Assembly: GCA_900770415.1 (NCBI GenBank)
Contig: CAAGKN010000026.1
Location: forward strand, 186,001-250,000
Source: Clostridia bacterium
GTDB lineage: Bacteria > Bacillota > Clostridia > TANB77 > CAG-508
Reading direction: 5' to 3'
Length of the DNA stretch: 64,000 nucleotides
A model generated the notes under the pieces. That model was not told where the DNA came from. It was given only the letters and a program-made list of their open reading frames with translations, and searched no databases. Shown here in pieces: positions 1 through 7,748 of this stretch (position 1 is its first letter; the number at the start of each line of letters is the position of its first letter). A program made the translations under genes and the position numbers.

Positions 1-112
1 TTTTTATCTGCTTATAAAAGTCCCAATTTGTTATTTTTCGGACCTCACATTTTATTTGACTAAAATCCCAGTTTCCTATTCTTTCATAATATTCTAATTC
101 GCTTTCTTGCAT
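1..112 (-). CDS. Class I SAM-dependent methyltransferase, N-terminal part only
   Basis: The gene runs off the left edge, so only about 37 N-terminal residues are visible. They begin MQESELEYYERIGNWDF, and the NWDF phrase recurs about 18 residues later. This resembles the start of small class I SAM methyltransferases, but the SAM-binding GxGxG motif lies outside the window, so the family call is recognition from memory. The start is supported by AAAGGAG eight bases upstream. It has its own promoter and a leader with a strong hairpin, so it is probably regulated separately from the ABC-F gene behind it. Confidence 0.55.
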   Translation of the reverse strand, partial: MQESELEYYERIGNWDFSQIKCEVRKITNWDFYKQIK

Positions 113-150
113 TTTTATTCTCCTTTATTTTTATATTTGGTTGTATATAC

Positions 151-237
151 AAAAAGAACCTCCTTCCTATGAACAAAGCAAAAACAACCATAATTTTGCT
201 ATGGTTTAAATTTTTGCCATTCATAGAAAAAGGTTCT
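151..237 (-). terminator. Long nested hairpin with U-tract in the methyltransferase leader (attenuator or terminator)
   Basis: Read on the minus strand, AGAACCT pairs with AGGTTCT, TATGAA with TTCATA, GCAAAAA with TTTTTGC and AACCATA with TATGGTT, giving one long interrupted stem with a 7-base loop. It is followed by TTTTTG. It lies between the promoter at 322-350 and the methyltransferase start, so it would stop transcription inside the leader unless it is disrupted. It could also simply end ABC-F transcripts. Confidence 0.7.
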
Positions 238-243
238 CAACAT
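199..243 (-). CDS. Possible 14-residue leader peptide inside the hairpin
   Basis: A short reading frame, MLRTFFYEWQKFKP then stop, starts just before the 5' arm of the hairpin at 151-237 and ends in its inner stem. A ribosome moving through or stalling in it would open the terminator, as in leader-peptide attenuators of antibiotic resistance genes. No good ribosome binding site is visible, so the peptide is uncertain; the overlap with the stem is the only support. Confidence 0.3.
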   Translation of the reverse strand: MLRTFFYEWQKFKP

Positions 244-321
244 TTTCTATTATTCAAGTTTTAAACTCTCAATTTCTTTGGTAGCATCACGCGAATGGAC
301 GAATTGAAATACTACATTAAT

Positions 322-350
322 ATTATATCATGGTTTGATTATTTAGGCAA
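322..350 (-). promoter_or_regulatory. Sigma-A-type promoter for the methyltransferase leader
   Basis: TTGCCT and TATAAT are separated by 17 bases on the minus strand. Transcription would start near 315, giving a leader of about 200 nucleotides before the methyltransferase start at 112. Confidence 0.6.
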
Positions 351-397
351 CATGGTTAACTTACTATATTTGTTGCATTCTTGGCAAACGTGAACAT

Positions 398-1955
398 TCA
401 TAATTTTATTTCTCTTTGTGTTAATTTGTTAGCAAAGTATCTATCATGTGATACAAATAATATTGTGCCTTTGTATTCTTGTAAAGCCTGTTCCAAAGTT
501 TCTCTTGAACTTATGTCTAGATGATTTGTAGGTTCATCCAATATTAAAAAATTTGTATCTTTTATTACAAGTTTTGCAAGCAATAATCTTACTCTTTCTC
601 CTCCAGATAACTCTTCTAATCTTTTAAACACATTGTTTCCAAAGAACATATATTTAGCTAAAAATGTTCTTATTTCTGTTTGGCTTTTATTATATTCTTT
701 TGAAAAGAAGTCAAATATTGTTTCTTTTTCATTTTCAAATTTTATTTCTTGTGGTATATAACCTATTTTTACAGAAGGGCTTAGCTTTATTTCTCCCTGA
801 TATTCTAAGTCTTTACCTAAAATAATTTTAATTAAAGTTGATTTTCCGTGAGCCATTTTCGCCTGTTATTCTGACCTTTTCGCCAAAGTAGACTTCCATA
901 TTAAATTTATTAAATACTACTTTTTCTCCATATTTTTTGTTTAAATTTTTGATAATTAATACATCTTTTCCAGAACGAGAAGACATATTAATATTAATTG
1001 GCAATTTCTTCTTTTCTACACTTACTTTATCTAACACTTCCAATTTTTCAAGTCTTTTTTCTATGCATTTTGCTCTTTTGAAAAATGATTCATTTTGTTC
1101 AAGTTCTCCAAAACTTCTTAATTTTTTAATTGACTCTTTCATTTTTTCTATTTGCTTTTGTTGATTTTTATACTTCTCAAACTCAGCCAAAGTTCTTCTC
1201 TCGTCTTCTTTTACAAAGTATGAATAATTACCGAAATATACTATAGTTTTTCCTTTTTCTAATAGTATTATTTTATTTACCACTTTATCTAAAAAATATC
1301 TATCATGCGAGATTAAAACAACCGTACCTTTGTATGAATTTAAGAATTTTTCTAGCCATTCTAATGTTTCTATATCTAAATGATTTGTGGGTTCATCTAA
1401 TAACAAAACATCTGGATTTTTTAGCAATATTGTTGCTAAATTCACTATGGTTTTTTCTCCACCACTTAAAGTATTGTATTTTTTATTTAAAAATTCTGTT
1501 TTGAATTTAAATCCAGAACATATCTTTTTAAACTTTTCTTCTAGCTCATAGCCTCCTAAAGTTATATATTCTTCTTGAAGTCTGCCATATCTTTTTATTA
1601 GATTTTCTATATTCTGATTTTTGTCTAACATTAAAACTTCTAATTCTTTTAATCTTTTTTCCATATCAAAATATTTTTTGAAACTTCTTTTTAAATATTC
1701 CTCGACTACTATACTGTCATTTTCACTAGGATACACTTGTTTTAAATGCCCAATTTCTGCTTCTTTTCTTATATTAACTTTTCCTGAATCTGCTTTTTCC
1801 TCTCCACTTATTATTTTTAAAATTGTGGATTTTCCAGATCCATTATCTCCAATTAAAGCTATTTTTTCTCCTGTTTTTATTTCAAAACTAACTCCGTCTA
1901 AAACATTTTTTAATCCGTAGTTTTTCTTTATATTATTTAATTCTATTTCTATCAT
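398..1955 (-). CDS. ABC-F ATPase (ribosome protection type) read through one CGG +1 frameshift
   Basis: This is an ABC-F protein with two ATPase domains and no membrane segments. Such proteins act on the ribosome, and many give resistance to antibiotics that bind the 50S subunit. The first domain has GDNGSGKST, LSGGEK and LLLDEPTNHLD. A charged linker follows around residues 250-310, and the second domain has LSGGERV and LILDEPTNHLD. The reading frame breaks at codon 370, a CGG inside the second Walker A (GENGS-CGG-AAA). Dropping the C gives GENGSGKST, and the protein continues to 518 residues, a normal ABC-F length. The broken residue is the invariant P-loop glycine. Start: ATG with AAGGAG upstream. 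The upstream leader peptide and attenuators suggest antibiotic induction (inference). Confidence 0.88.
846..848 (-). other. CGG +1 frameshift site, ABC-F
   Basis: The frame reads TCA CGG AAA; skipping the C gives TCA GGA AAA (Ser-Gly-Lys of the P-loop). Upstream and downstream frames meet exactly here. Confidence 0.85.
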
Positions 1956-1958
1956 TTT

Positions 1959-2050
1959 TATATCTCCTTATCCTATTTTTTTAAGTATAACGAGATATAT
2001 TTGCTACTTATACTATTACAACATGTAGCAATTATCTCGTTGTAATAGTT
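1959..2050 (-). promoter_or_regulatory. Translational attenuator between leader peptide and ABC-F
   Basis: Competing stems are visible on the minus strand. ACTATTACAAC, inside the last codons of the leader peptide, pairs with GTTGTAATAGT. AACGAGATA, around the leader stop codon, pairs with TATATCTCGTT. The same TATATCTC can instead pair with GAGATATA (1959-1966), which contains the ABC-F Shine-Dalgarno sequence. The second and third pairings exclude each other, which is the arrangement of erm-type translational attenuators. A ribosome held near the end of the leader would change which stem forms and so free the ribosome binding site. Confidence 0.72.
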
Positions 2051-2106
2051 TTGCAGCCGAAGCCTCTAAATTTTATTTCTTCTTCTAATTTTTCCTCTCT
2101 ATTCAT
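2032..2106 (-). CDS. Leader peptide of the ABC-F gene (24 residues)
   Basis: The peptide starts MNREEKLEEE and ends GFGCKTITTR. It starts at an ATG with GGAG upstream and stops 76 bases before the ABC-F start. Its last codons form one arm of the attenuator stems. I do not recognise the peptide as one of the classic Erm leaders. The role as a drug-sensing stalling peptide is inferred from position and RNA structure. Confidence 0.65.
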   Translation of the reverse strand: MNREEKLEEEIKFRGFGCKTITTR

Positions 2107-2127
2107 TTTTTCTCTCCTTTTTTATTT

Positions 2128-2205
2128 AAAAAAAACACTATAGTCCACTACAAAATTTATGCTATGCAAACTGCATGCATAAAATAACTAGAACAGACCA
2201 CAGTG
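2128..2205 (-). terminator. Terminator-like hairpin upstream of the ABC-F leader peptide
   Basis: CACTGTGGTC pairs with GACTATAGTG using two G-U pairs, with an inner TTTATGC/GCATAAA stem, and a run of eight T follows on the minus strand. It lies between the promoter and the leader peptide, so it could end transcription before either is made. This adds a transcriptional layer to the translational attenuator. Confidence 0.6.
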
Positions 2206-2248
2206 CTTCAACATAAACAAATAATACAAAATTTCTTACTTCTTTTAT

Positions 2249-2277
2249 AGAATACCATAATTTTCTTGGTTTGTCAA
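2249..2277 (-). promoter_or_regulatory. Promoter of the ABC-F leader transcript
   Basis: TTGACA and TATTCT are separated by 17 bases. The -10 region and the bases after it (TATTCTATAAAAGA) are identical to those of the promoter at 5332-5360. Confidence 0.75.
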
Positions 2278-2450
2278 AAGAAGTTTAGTTACTAATTGCA
2301 TAAATCTTTTGTGGGAAAGAGTACCAGCTTGTTCTCAATATACATATAAAAAAGTTCTCTTGCTTCTATAGTATCTTCTCAAGTATTCTATATTACCATA
2401 TCCCGTGATTACAGTTTTTTTACAATTGCACAAAGTTAGACCTCTTTATT

Positions 2451-3239
2451 TTATATATTATCAACTTTAAATTCACCATATTCAAAAACATCACTATATT
2501 TTTTGAATATAATATTGTTTAAGCAATTCAATAGTTTCTTATCCTTCATCTGATTATATAAATTAATTTGCCTTTTTTCAGCTATAACTATGTCTATATA
2601 TGGAACTATATAACTCATTGCAACATCATTTAATTCATTACACTTTTGCTTTAATCCTTTACTTTCTATTTTATTAGCTAAAGAATATGCCCAAACAGTA
2701 AATGCTGGAAATATATTATAATCAATTTTTGATATTTTACAGTCATATAAATGCTTAGCTATTATTACCTTAAAATAATCATCTATATTTTTTAATGGTC
2801 TTTTTTGTTTTTGCAAATATTGTTTTATTTGTTTATTTTGACTAGTAATACTCTTAAACATATCGTTATTTAATAAATTATCTTTAAAATTTTTAAAGTC
2901 CATAGTTTCTCCATTGGAATCTTTTTGAAGCATTGACACATTAAACTCAACTATTTCTATTTCTGAATTATTTTTATTAACTTCAATTTCTTCTGCAAAT
3001 ATTTTATCTGCTCCCTTTGGAAAACCCACATAAGATATTTCTAGAAAGTCATATACGTTTTCTCTTATATTTTTATCTGGCATTCTTTCTAATTCTTCTA
3101 AAATATATGTAGGAATAATAAGTTTGTATTTCTTATTTACCAAAAATTCATATGCTATCTCTGCTCTCTTTTTCTTATTCATTCTACCTATATCACTTAA
3201 AACACATGTATCCAAAAAAATTTTTTTATAACTTAACAT
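2451..3239 (-). CDS. PIN-like domain protein
   Basis: The 262-residue product begins MLSYKKIFLDTCVLSDIGR, a PIN-like start with an acidic residue after a hydrophobic strand, followed near residue 46 by EELER. These fit the acidic metal-binding positions of PIN ribonucleases. The C-terminal half is not recognised. There is no signal peptide or membrane segment. Its ATG meets the last base of the YHYH gene, so the two are probably co-transcribed. No antitoxin is visible beside it, so a toxin role is not supported. Substrate is unknown. Confidence 0.55.
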   Translation of the reverse strand: MLSYKKIFLDTCVLSDIGRMNKKKRAEIAYEFLVNKKYKLIIPTYILEELERMPDKNIRENVYDFLEISYVGFPKGADKIFAEEIEVNKNNSEIEIVEFNVSMLQKDSNGETMDFKNFKDNLLNNDMFKSITSQNKQIKQYLQKQKRPLKNIDDYFKVIIAKHLYDCKISKIDYNIFPAFTVWAYSLANKIESKGLKQKCNELNDVAMSYIVPYIDIVIAEKRQINLYNQMKDKKLLNCLNNIIFKKYSDVFEYGEFKVDNI

Positions 3240-3985
3240 TAATTTCTCCTTTTATTTTTTAGCCCCTTATATCCCAATAAACCTCCACCGCCTAATGCTC
3301 CTAATGCTATAATTGCTCCTAGTGGATTTGAACTTTCTGAACTAGTATCTGAAGTCTTATTAATGCTATTTTGATTTGCTACATTATTTATTGTATTGTT
3401 CTCTTCTTTTTTATCTTCAGTTACTAATATTGTAATTGAATCTGTCTTTTTATTTGATGTACTTGCTGTTATATATGCTTTTCCTTCACCAATTGCTGTT
3501 ATTTCTCCTTTTGAGCTAACTTTAATTACATCCTCATCACTTGTTTCCCAAGTTACCTCTTTATTTGTTGTGTTTTCTGGTAAAACACTAACTGATAATT
3601 GTTTGCTATCTCCAATTTTCATTTCTTTTATAACTTCATTAATTTCTACGCTTTCTGCTTCTATTATGCTTGGAACAACTTTCTTTGCTTCACCACTTGA
3701 ATATGTTGTGGAACTTGTACTTTTGGTAGATGCACTTGAACTACTAGATTTAGAAGTTGTTTTTGATGAACTAGATGAATATGGACAAACTCCATTTGTA
3801 TGTAAGTGCGCTGGATGTCCACCACAATGATAATGATAACTACCTAACCCACTTACGTTATTTTTGTCTTTATGCCCACCTTTTGAATCTGTTCCTCCTG
3901 AATGTGCAAATGTTATATTACACATTGCTCCTAATAAAATACAAATTGAAACAACTATTGTAATTTTTTTGCCATTATATTTCAT
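3239..3985 (-). CDS. Secreted YHYH-domain protein with bacterial Ig-like (BIG2) domain
   Basis: A signal peptide (residues 1-27, ending near TFA) is followed by a His/Cys-rich segment with GSYHYHCGGHPAHLH, the YHYH signature. A Ser/Thr-rich linker comes next (about 72-100). A BIG2-type Ig-like domain follows (about 108-188, with VTWETSDEDVIKVSSKGEI), then a second linker and a C-terminal hydrophobic helix (LGAIIALGALGGGGLLGY) with a basic tail. The layout suggests export and anchoring in the membrane or wall. The His-rich segment may bind metal (inference). Function is unknown. It overlaps the PIN-like gene by one base. Confidence 0.75.
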   Translation of the reverse strand: MKYNGKKITIVVSICILLGAMCNITFAHSGGTDSKGGHKDKNNVSGLGSYHYHCGGHPAHLHTNGVCPYSSSSSKTTSKSSSSSASTKSTSSTTYSSGEAKKVVPSIIEAESVEINEVIKEMKIGDSKQLSVSVLPENTTNKEVTWETSDEDVIKVSSKGEITAIGEGKAYITASTSNKKTDSITILVTEDKKEENNTINNVANQNSINKTSDTSSESSNPLGAIIALGALGGGGLLGYKGLKNKRRN

Positions 3986-4063
3986 ATTTATATTCCCCCT
4001 AAAATATAATTACATAAAAATTATATAATAATTTAATTGCAAATTTTGTCGAACTATAATGTA

Positions 4064-4102
4064 AAAAGCAGAAAATTTAATTTTCATTAAACTTTCTGCT
4101 TT
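4064..4102 (-). terminator. Terminator after the HD gene
   Basis: AAAGCAGAAA pairs with TTTCTGCTTT around an AT-rich loop, and more T follow on the minus strand. It ends the GNAT-CutA-HD operon. Confidence 0.7.
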
Positions 4103-4128
4103 CTTCTTATTCTTATATAAAATTATTT

Positions 4129-4539
4129 TTATTTTTTTATCTTTTCAACTAATTTAACACACTTTTTATAAACTTCAGATGTTTCTCCATATCTATTTTT
4201 TATATCTTCTAACCTTTTCTCATAGCCCACATCATTTCCATATTTATCTATTTGCATATCCGCTTGATTTAAAATATCCAAGTATATAGATTCATACTCA
4301 ATGTCTATCTCTCCATGAAAATATATTTCTTTCCAATATTTATATTTATTTCTTTTTAAAAGTTCCCCACCAATTTTATTATGTTCTATTTTATTAGTTA
4401 CGAATTCATAACCAATATCATGATTTAATCCTATAACAAAGCAATCATTTATTTCTTCTTCACTTAATCCTAAAGTTTTTGCTATTTCTTCCATCTTTCT
4501 AGCAACTGCTAAAGAATGCTTTAGTCTATCTTTATCCAT
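4129..4539 (-). CDS. HD-domain hydrolase
   Basis: A 136-residue HD phosphohydrolase. The early His is in RLKHSLAVA (about residue 8) and the HD pair is in GLNHDIGYE (about 50-51). A later NQADMQIDKYG supplies the conserved Asp. HD proteins of this size act on nucleotides or nucleotide-like phosphates; the substrate cannot be told. It overlaps cutA by 8 bases and is the last gene of a three-gene operon. Confidence 0.7.
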   Translation of the reverse strand: MDKDRLKHSLAVARKMEEIAKTLGLSEEEINDCFVIGLNHDIGYEFVTNKIEHNKIGGELLKRNKYKYWKEIYFHGEIDIEYESIYLDILNQADMQIDKYGNDVGYEKRLEDIKNRYGETSEVYKKCVKLVEKIKK

Positions 4540-4897
4540 TTTTTATCTCCTTATCTATCCAACTTAAATATTCTTCATTTATACTTGTAATATTATATAC
4601 CGCAAACTCAAAGCATTCATAACTATGTATACTTTTAATTATCTCATATATCTCTTTTAGGCATTTTTTCTTAGTTTTCATTTGAAGTAAGTATTCTTTT
4701 GAATTTTCTCTTTCATTATTCCAATTCCAACTGCTTTCACTCTCTATCATGTGGCAACTAGCAACTAATTTCTTGTCTAGTAATTCCTTTGCAATTTTGC
4801 TTATTTCATTTTTATCGTCACTTGCAGTTTCTAACATACAATATTCCAAAACAATTACCTCCTTAGCTAATCTTTTATAGCATTTCCTATTTATCAT
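4532..4897 (-). CDS. cutA: CutA-like divalent cation tolerance protein
   Basis: The 121-residue product matches the CutA fold from about residue 14. It shows the strand VIVLEYCMLETASD, then KKLVASCHM, the SSWNWNNE segment in place of the usual SxYxW, LLQMKTKK, and HSYECFEF in place of HPYEVPE. CutA forms trimers related to PII signal proteins; a role in metal tolerance is traditional but weakly supported in bacteria. The first 13 residues look like an added extension. It overlaps both neighbours. Confidence 0.75.
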   Translation of the reverse strand: MINRKCYKRLAKEVIVLEYCMLETASDDKNEISKIAKELLDKKLVASCHMIESESSWNWNNERENSKEYLLQMKTKKKCLKEIYEIIKSIHSYECFEFAVYNITSINEEYLSWIDKEIKNG

Positions 4898-5306
4898 ACA
4901 AAATCATTCCTGCACCAAGTTCTTCATTAGGTCTTGATACAAATCCAAATTTCTCATAAAAGCTTTCTTTTCCTTTTGATGCTCCTAAATATGTTCTTAT
5001 TTCTGGATTTATTTTCTTATATTCATTAATCTTTTCTATTAATTTGTTCATTATACCTGTTCCTATTTTTTTACCTTGATATTCTGGAATTACCATTATA
5101 TCTTGTATGTATAAAAATATTGTTTTATCTCCAATAATTCTTCCATATCCAATTAGCTTATCCACATCATAAACACAAAGTGAGTATAATGTATTTTTTA
5201 AAGCTTCTTCTATAATATTGTTTTCTCTTGTTCCCCAACCCACTGATTCTGTTAGCATATTAAATTCAGTAGCTGTTGGAATTTTTTCAATATATTTTAT
5301 TTGCAT
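4887..5306 (-). CDS. GNAT N-acetyltransferase
   Basis: The 139-residue product has the GNAT core: IQDIMVIPEYQGKKIGTG carries the acetyl-CoA-binding (Q/R)xxGxG/A motif, and ASKGKESFYEKFGF is the usual C-terminal motif. The acceptor substrate is unknown. It is the first gene of an operon with cutA and the HD gene and follows the promoter at 5332-5360. Confidence 0.8.
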   Translation of the reverse strand: MQIKYIEKIPTATEFNMLTESVGWGTRENNIIEEALKNTLYSLCVYDVDKLIGYGRIIGDKTIFLYIQDIMVIPEYQGKKIGTGIMNKLIEKINEYKKINPEIRTYLGASKGKESFYEKFGFVSRPNEELGAGMILYDK

Positions 5307-5331
5307 TATTCTTCTCCTATATTTCTTTTAT

Positions 5332-5360
5332 AGAATAGCCCAATTTTTTTGATTTGTCAA
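5332..5360 (-). promoter_or_regulatory. Promoter of the GNAT-cutA-HD operon
   Basis: TTGACA, 17 bases, TATTCT. Fourteen bases covering and following the -10 region are identical to the ABC-F promoter at 2249-2277. Confidence 0.7.
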
Positions 5361-5504
5361 AATAAATCTTTTATATAATTCCATATCAATTTTTTCTGAT
5401 AACTTTCTTTTATATTTATTTTTTAATAATCGCATCATTCTTTATGTGATATTGAATTTGTGCATTTTTTGGGGGATTTTTCGCAAAAGTTTCTTCAAGG
5501 AATA

Positions 5505-5811
5505 ATGAAAAAAAATTGGAATCGGTAAACATTATGGTTCTTAAAAGATATGGTATGCTTTTAAAGAAATATTTGAAAGAATTAAGTCTTATGAAATGTA
5601 GTAGACTTACTATTGATGGTAGTCTGATGGATTTTTTGTATAATGAAGAAAAATATTTGTATAAGTATGAAGATATGTTGGTGCAACTTTTCTTAAAATA
5701 TTAGCACCCAGAATCTAAAACTCACGAATCTATAGTGATGCACAGTATAATAATATGATTGATAACATAGTAGAAGAATATTTAAAAAATGAAATTATGA
5801 AGATTGTGTAA
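5505..5811 (+). pseudogene. Remnant of a TnpV-like transposon protein gene
   Basis: The stretch KRYGMLLKKYLKE followed by a GSLMDFL segment resembles TnpV, a small helical protein of Tn4451-type transposons. After a stop at 5702 a second frame gives YNNMIDNIVEEYL, like the TnpV C-terminus. The coding sequence is interrupted by at least one stop and a frame change that are not of the CGG type. It marks the left side of the defence island. The identification is from memory and moderate. Confidence 0.45.
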
Positions 5812-5818
5812 ATTGTAA

Positions 5819-5843
5819 AGGCCGAGACTAGGTCTCGGCTTTC
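5819..5843. terminator. Hairpin between TnpV remnant and OLD-like gene
   Basis: GCCGAGAC-TAG-GTCTCGGC is a perfect eight-base-pair stem with a three-base loop. TTTCTC follows on the plus strand and CCTTTAC on the minus strand, so it may act in both directions. Confidence 0.65.
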
Positions 5844-7638
5844 TCATTTAAATATCCATTTATATATATATGTATCTTCTATTTGTTCTTCTAATAAACT
5901 ATTTATTAATTTTATAGCATTGCTAAACCATCCATTTTTGTTTGTGGTAAAAAGTATTCCGACATCTTCTAAATTAGTTTCTAAACAACCATTTTTTAAA
6001 ATTATAATTCCTCTTTTTTTTAATTCTTCAAACATTATGTTTAATTCATTGCATTTACTTTTATCTGTAATGCTTCTTATTCCTAAATTGTTATATTCAT
6101 TTTTATTTATTATTTCACTATTTATTGATTTTCTTAATTCTATATAATTGTTTTTTATTGTATTAGGTATAAATTTATTAAGTGCTCTATTAAAGTCTTC
6201 ATCTTTTAGTATATCAAAATCATAAATTCTATAATTTTCTATTCCTAATTTTCTATATACTTCTGCTATATCTTTCAATGTTTGCTTGTTTTTTCCATGA
6301 ACAAACAAAGAACTATCTAATGGATTTACTTTATCATGTAATAATTGATAAAACTCCTCATCACTTTCAGCTTCACATATATACACTTTTTCACAAAACA
6401 AGCCATTTAAAACATTAGAGGATACCAGTAATGGATTTATAAGTATTGATTTTAGATCTTCTTGGTTTAATTCAGTTATTTTGTTAATATTATCGTCTCT
6501 AGTTATCCTTATAATATTAATATCATCACAACTTTTTATTATTCCTTTTAATAGATTCACACTATGTGTAGATATAAAAATTTGTTTTTCTTCAGATGCC
6601 GATTCTCCTATTATCTCGCCCAATTGATTTGCTAGTGGTGGATGTAAAAATGATTCTGGTTCATCTAATAATATTATATTTTTATCATTTAAATTTAATG
6701 CCAAATAACTTGTAACAAAATTTCTAATTCCATCGCCTTCATTATCTAATAATTTATAATTATTTAGTCTATACTCCACCTCATTATCATCTCTTGATGA
6801 TTGTCTAATAAAATCAAAATTCTCTCCCACTCTAAATAAAATTTTTTCTCCCAAAGTGTATCTATCTAAATATATATCAGTGTCAAACATTCTCTTCGTA
6901 AAATCTGCCATTTTCTTAATAAGTTTGGAATTAAATTGAACTTCTGATAAAAAATTAGTATTATCATCTCTTAATCCATACTTCTTTTGTGCTTTACACA
7001 TTAAGAGTTTTTCTTCAGTTCCTAGATAATTAAAAAATAACTTTCCATATATATTTATAAATTGATTTACACTTTTTCCAGCCTCAGAGTATAATGGTCC
7101 CGAACCGCCAGATATATCTGTTACTATTTTCTTTCCATCAATTTCATCTTCTACATATGTCTTTTCCACTACAATTGCTTTATCTGAGAAATTGCCTTTT
7201 TTTAATATCCCCTCATTGTAACAAACTCTTTTAGTAAAATTTTTAATCATTTGTTCCAAATTTTCTTCCCATTCATATTGTATACTAATATTGCCATTAT
7301 CTAGATAATTGCTAATATTGTTATTCAAATCAAAACTACTACTATTTAAACCTGAATAATTTCTTATGTAATATTGATTATTTTCTTTAGAAAAAACTCT
7401 TTCTTTTAATTTATATTTTTCTATGAAATCTTCCTTATTCTTTGGCAACTCATATTTCATATTTTTTATAACTATGGGATTCTTTCTATCCCAACTATTA
7501 TTTCCGTAGTAATAATTTAATATCTTTTAAAAATTGACTTTTACCACAATTATTTGGACCTATAATTAAATTAACCTTTTTAGGTGTTATTTTTTCTCCG
7601 TTATTTGTTAAAATTTCATTAATCTTAAAATTATACAT
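5844..7638 (-). CDS. OLD-like ATPase with TOPRIM-type C-terminus, read through one CGG +1 frameshift
   Basis: The ATG at 7638 has GGGAG upstream. The N-terminus carries the Walker A GPNNCGKSQ (about 27-35). At codon 45 the frame meets CTA CGG AAA; dropping the C gives LLLGNNSW and joins the rest, for 597 residues. Downstream are the ABC-type Walker B IILLDEPESFLHPP and the H-loop STHSVN. A TOPRIM-like region follows (CEAESDEEF, FVHGKNKQT, YDFDI). This is the plan of OLD-family nucleases, which are common in phage defence. No gajB-like helicase follows it, so it may be a stand-alone OLD. It lies about 110 bases after the membrane nuclease gene, with a hairpin between them. Confidence 0.78.
7504..7506 (-). 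other. CGG +1 frameshift site, OLD-like ATPase
   Basis: The frame reads TTA CTA CGG AAA; skipping the C gives CTA GGA AAT (Leu-Gly-Asn) and opens the remaining 553 codons. Without the shift the product stops after 46 residues, just past Walker A. Confidence 0.8.
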
Positions 7639-7748
7639 TTTTCTCTCCCTCTAACCCATTCTAACCTTTCATTATAAAAGCAAAATAACTTTGTACTCTT
7701 TATTACATTGTTATCTTGCTTTTCTTTTGTTTATAACTCTTGTCTTTT

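Noticed and set aside
2278..2450. Gene remnant on the minus strand upstream of the ABC-F promoter
   Set aside because: A short frame containing GYGNIEYLRRYYRSK looks protein-like but is cut by stops and matches nothing I recognise.
2451..3239. PIN-domain toxin of a toxin-antitoxin pair
   Set aside because: The protein is about twice the usual VapC length and no antitoxin gene adjoins it.
5844..7638. Gabija system
   Set aside because: No UvrD-like GajB gene is next to the OLD-like ATPase; the neighbours are a membrane nuclease candidate and hsdR.
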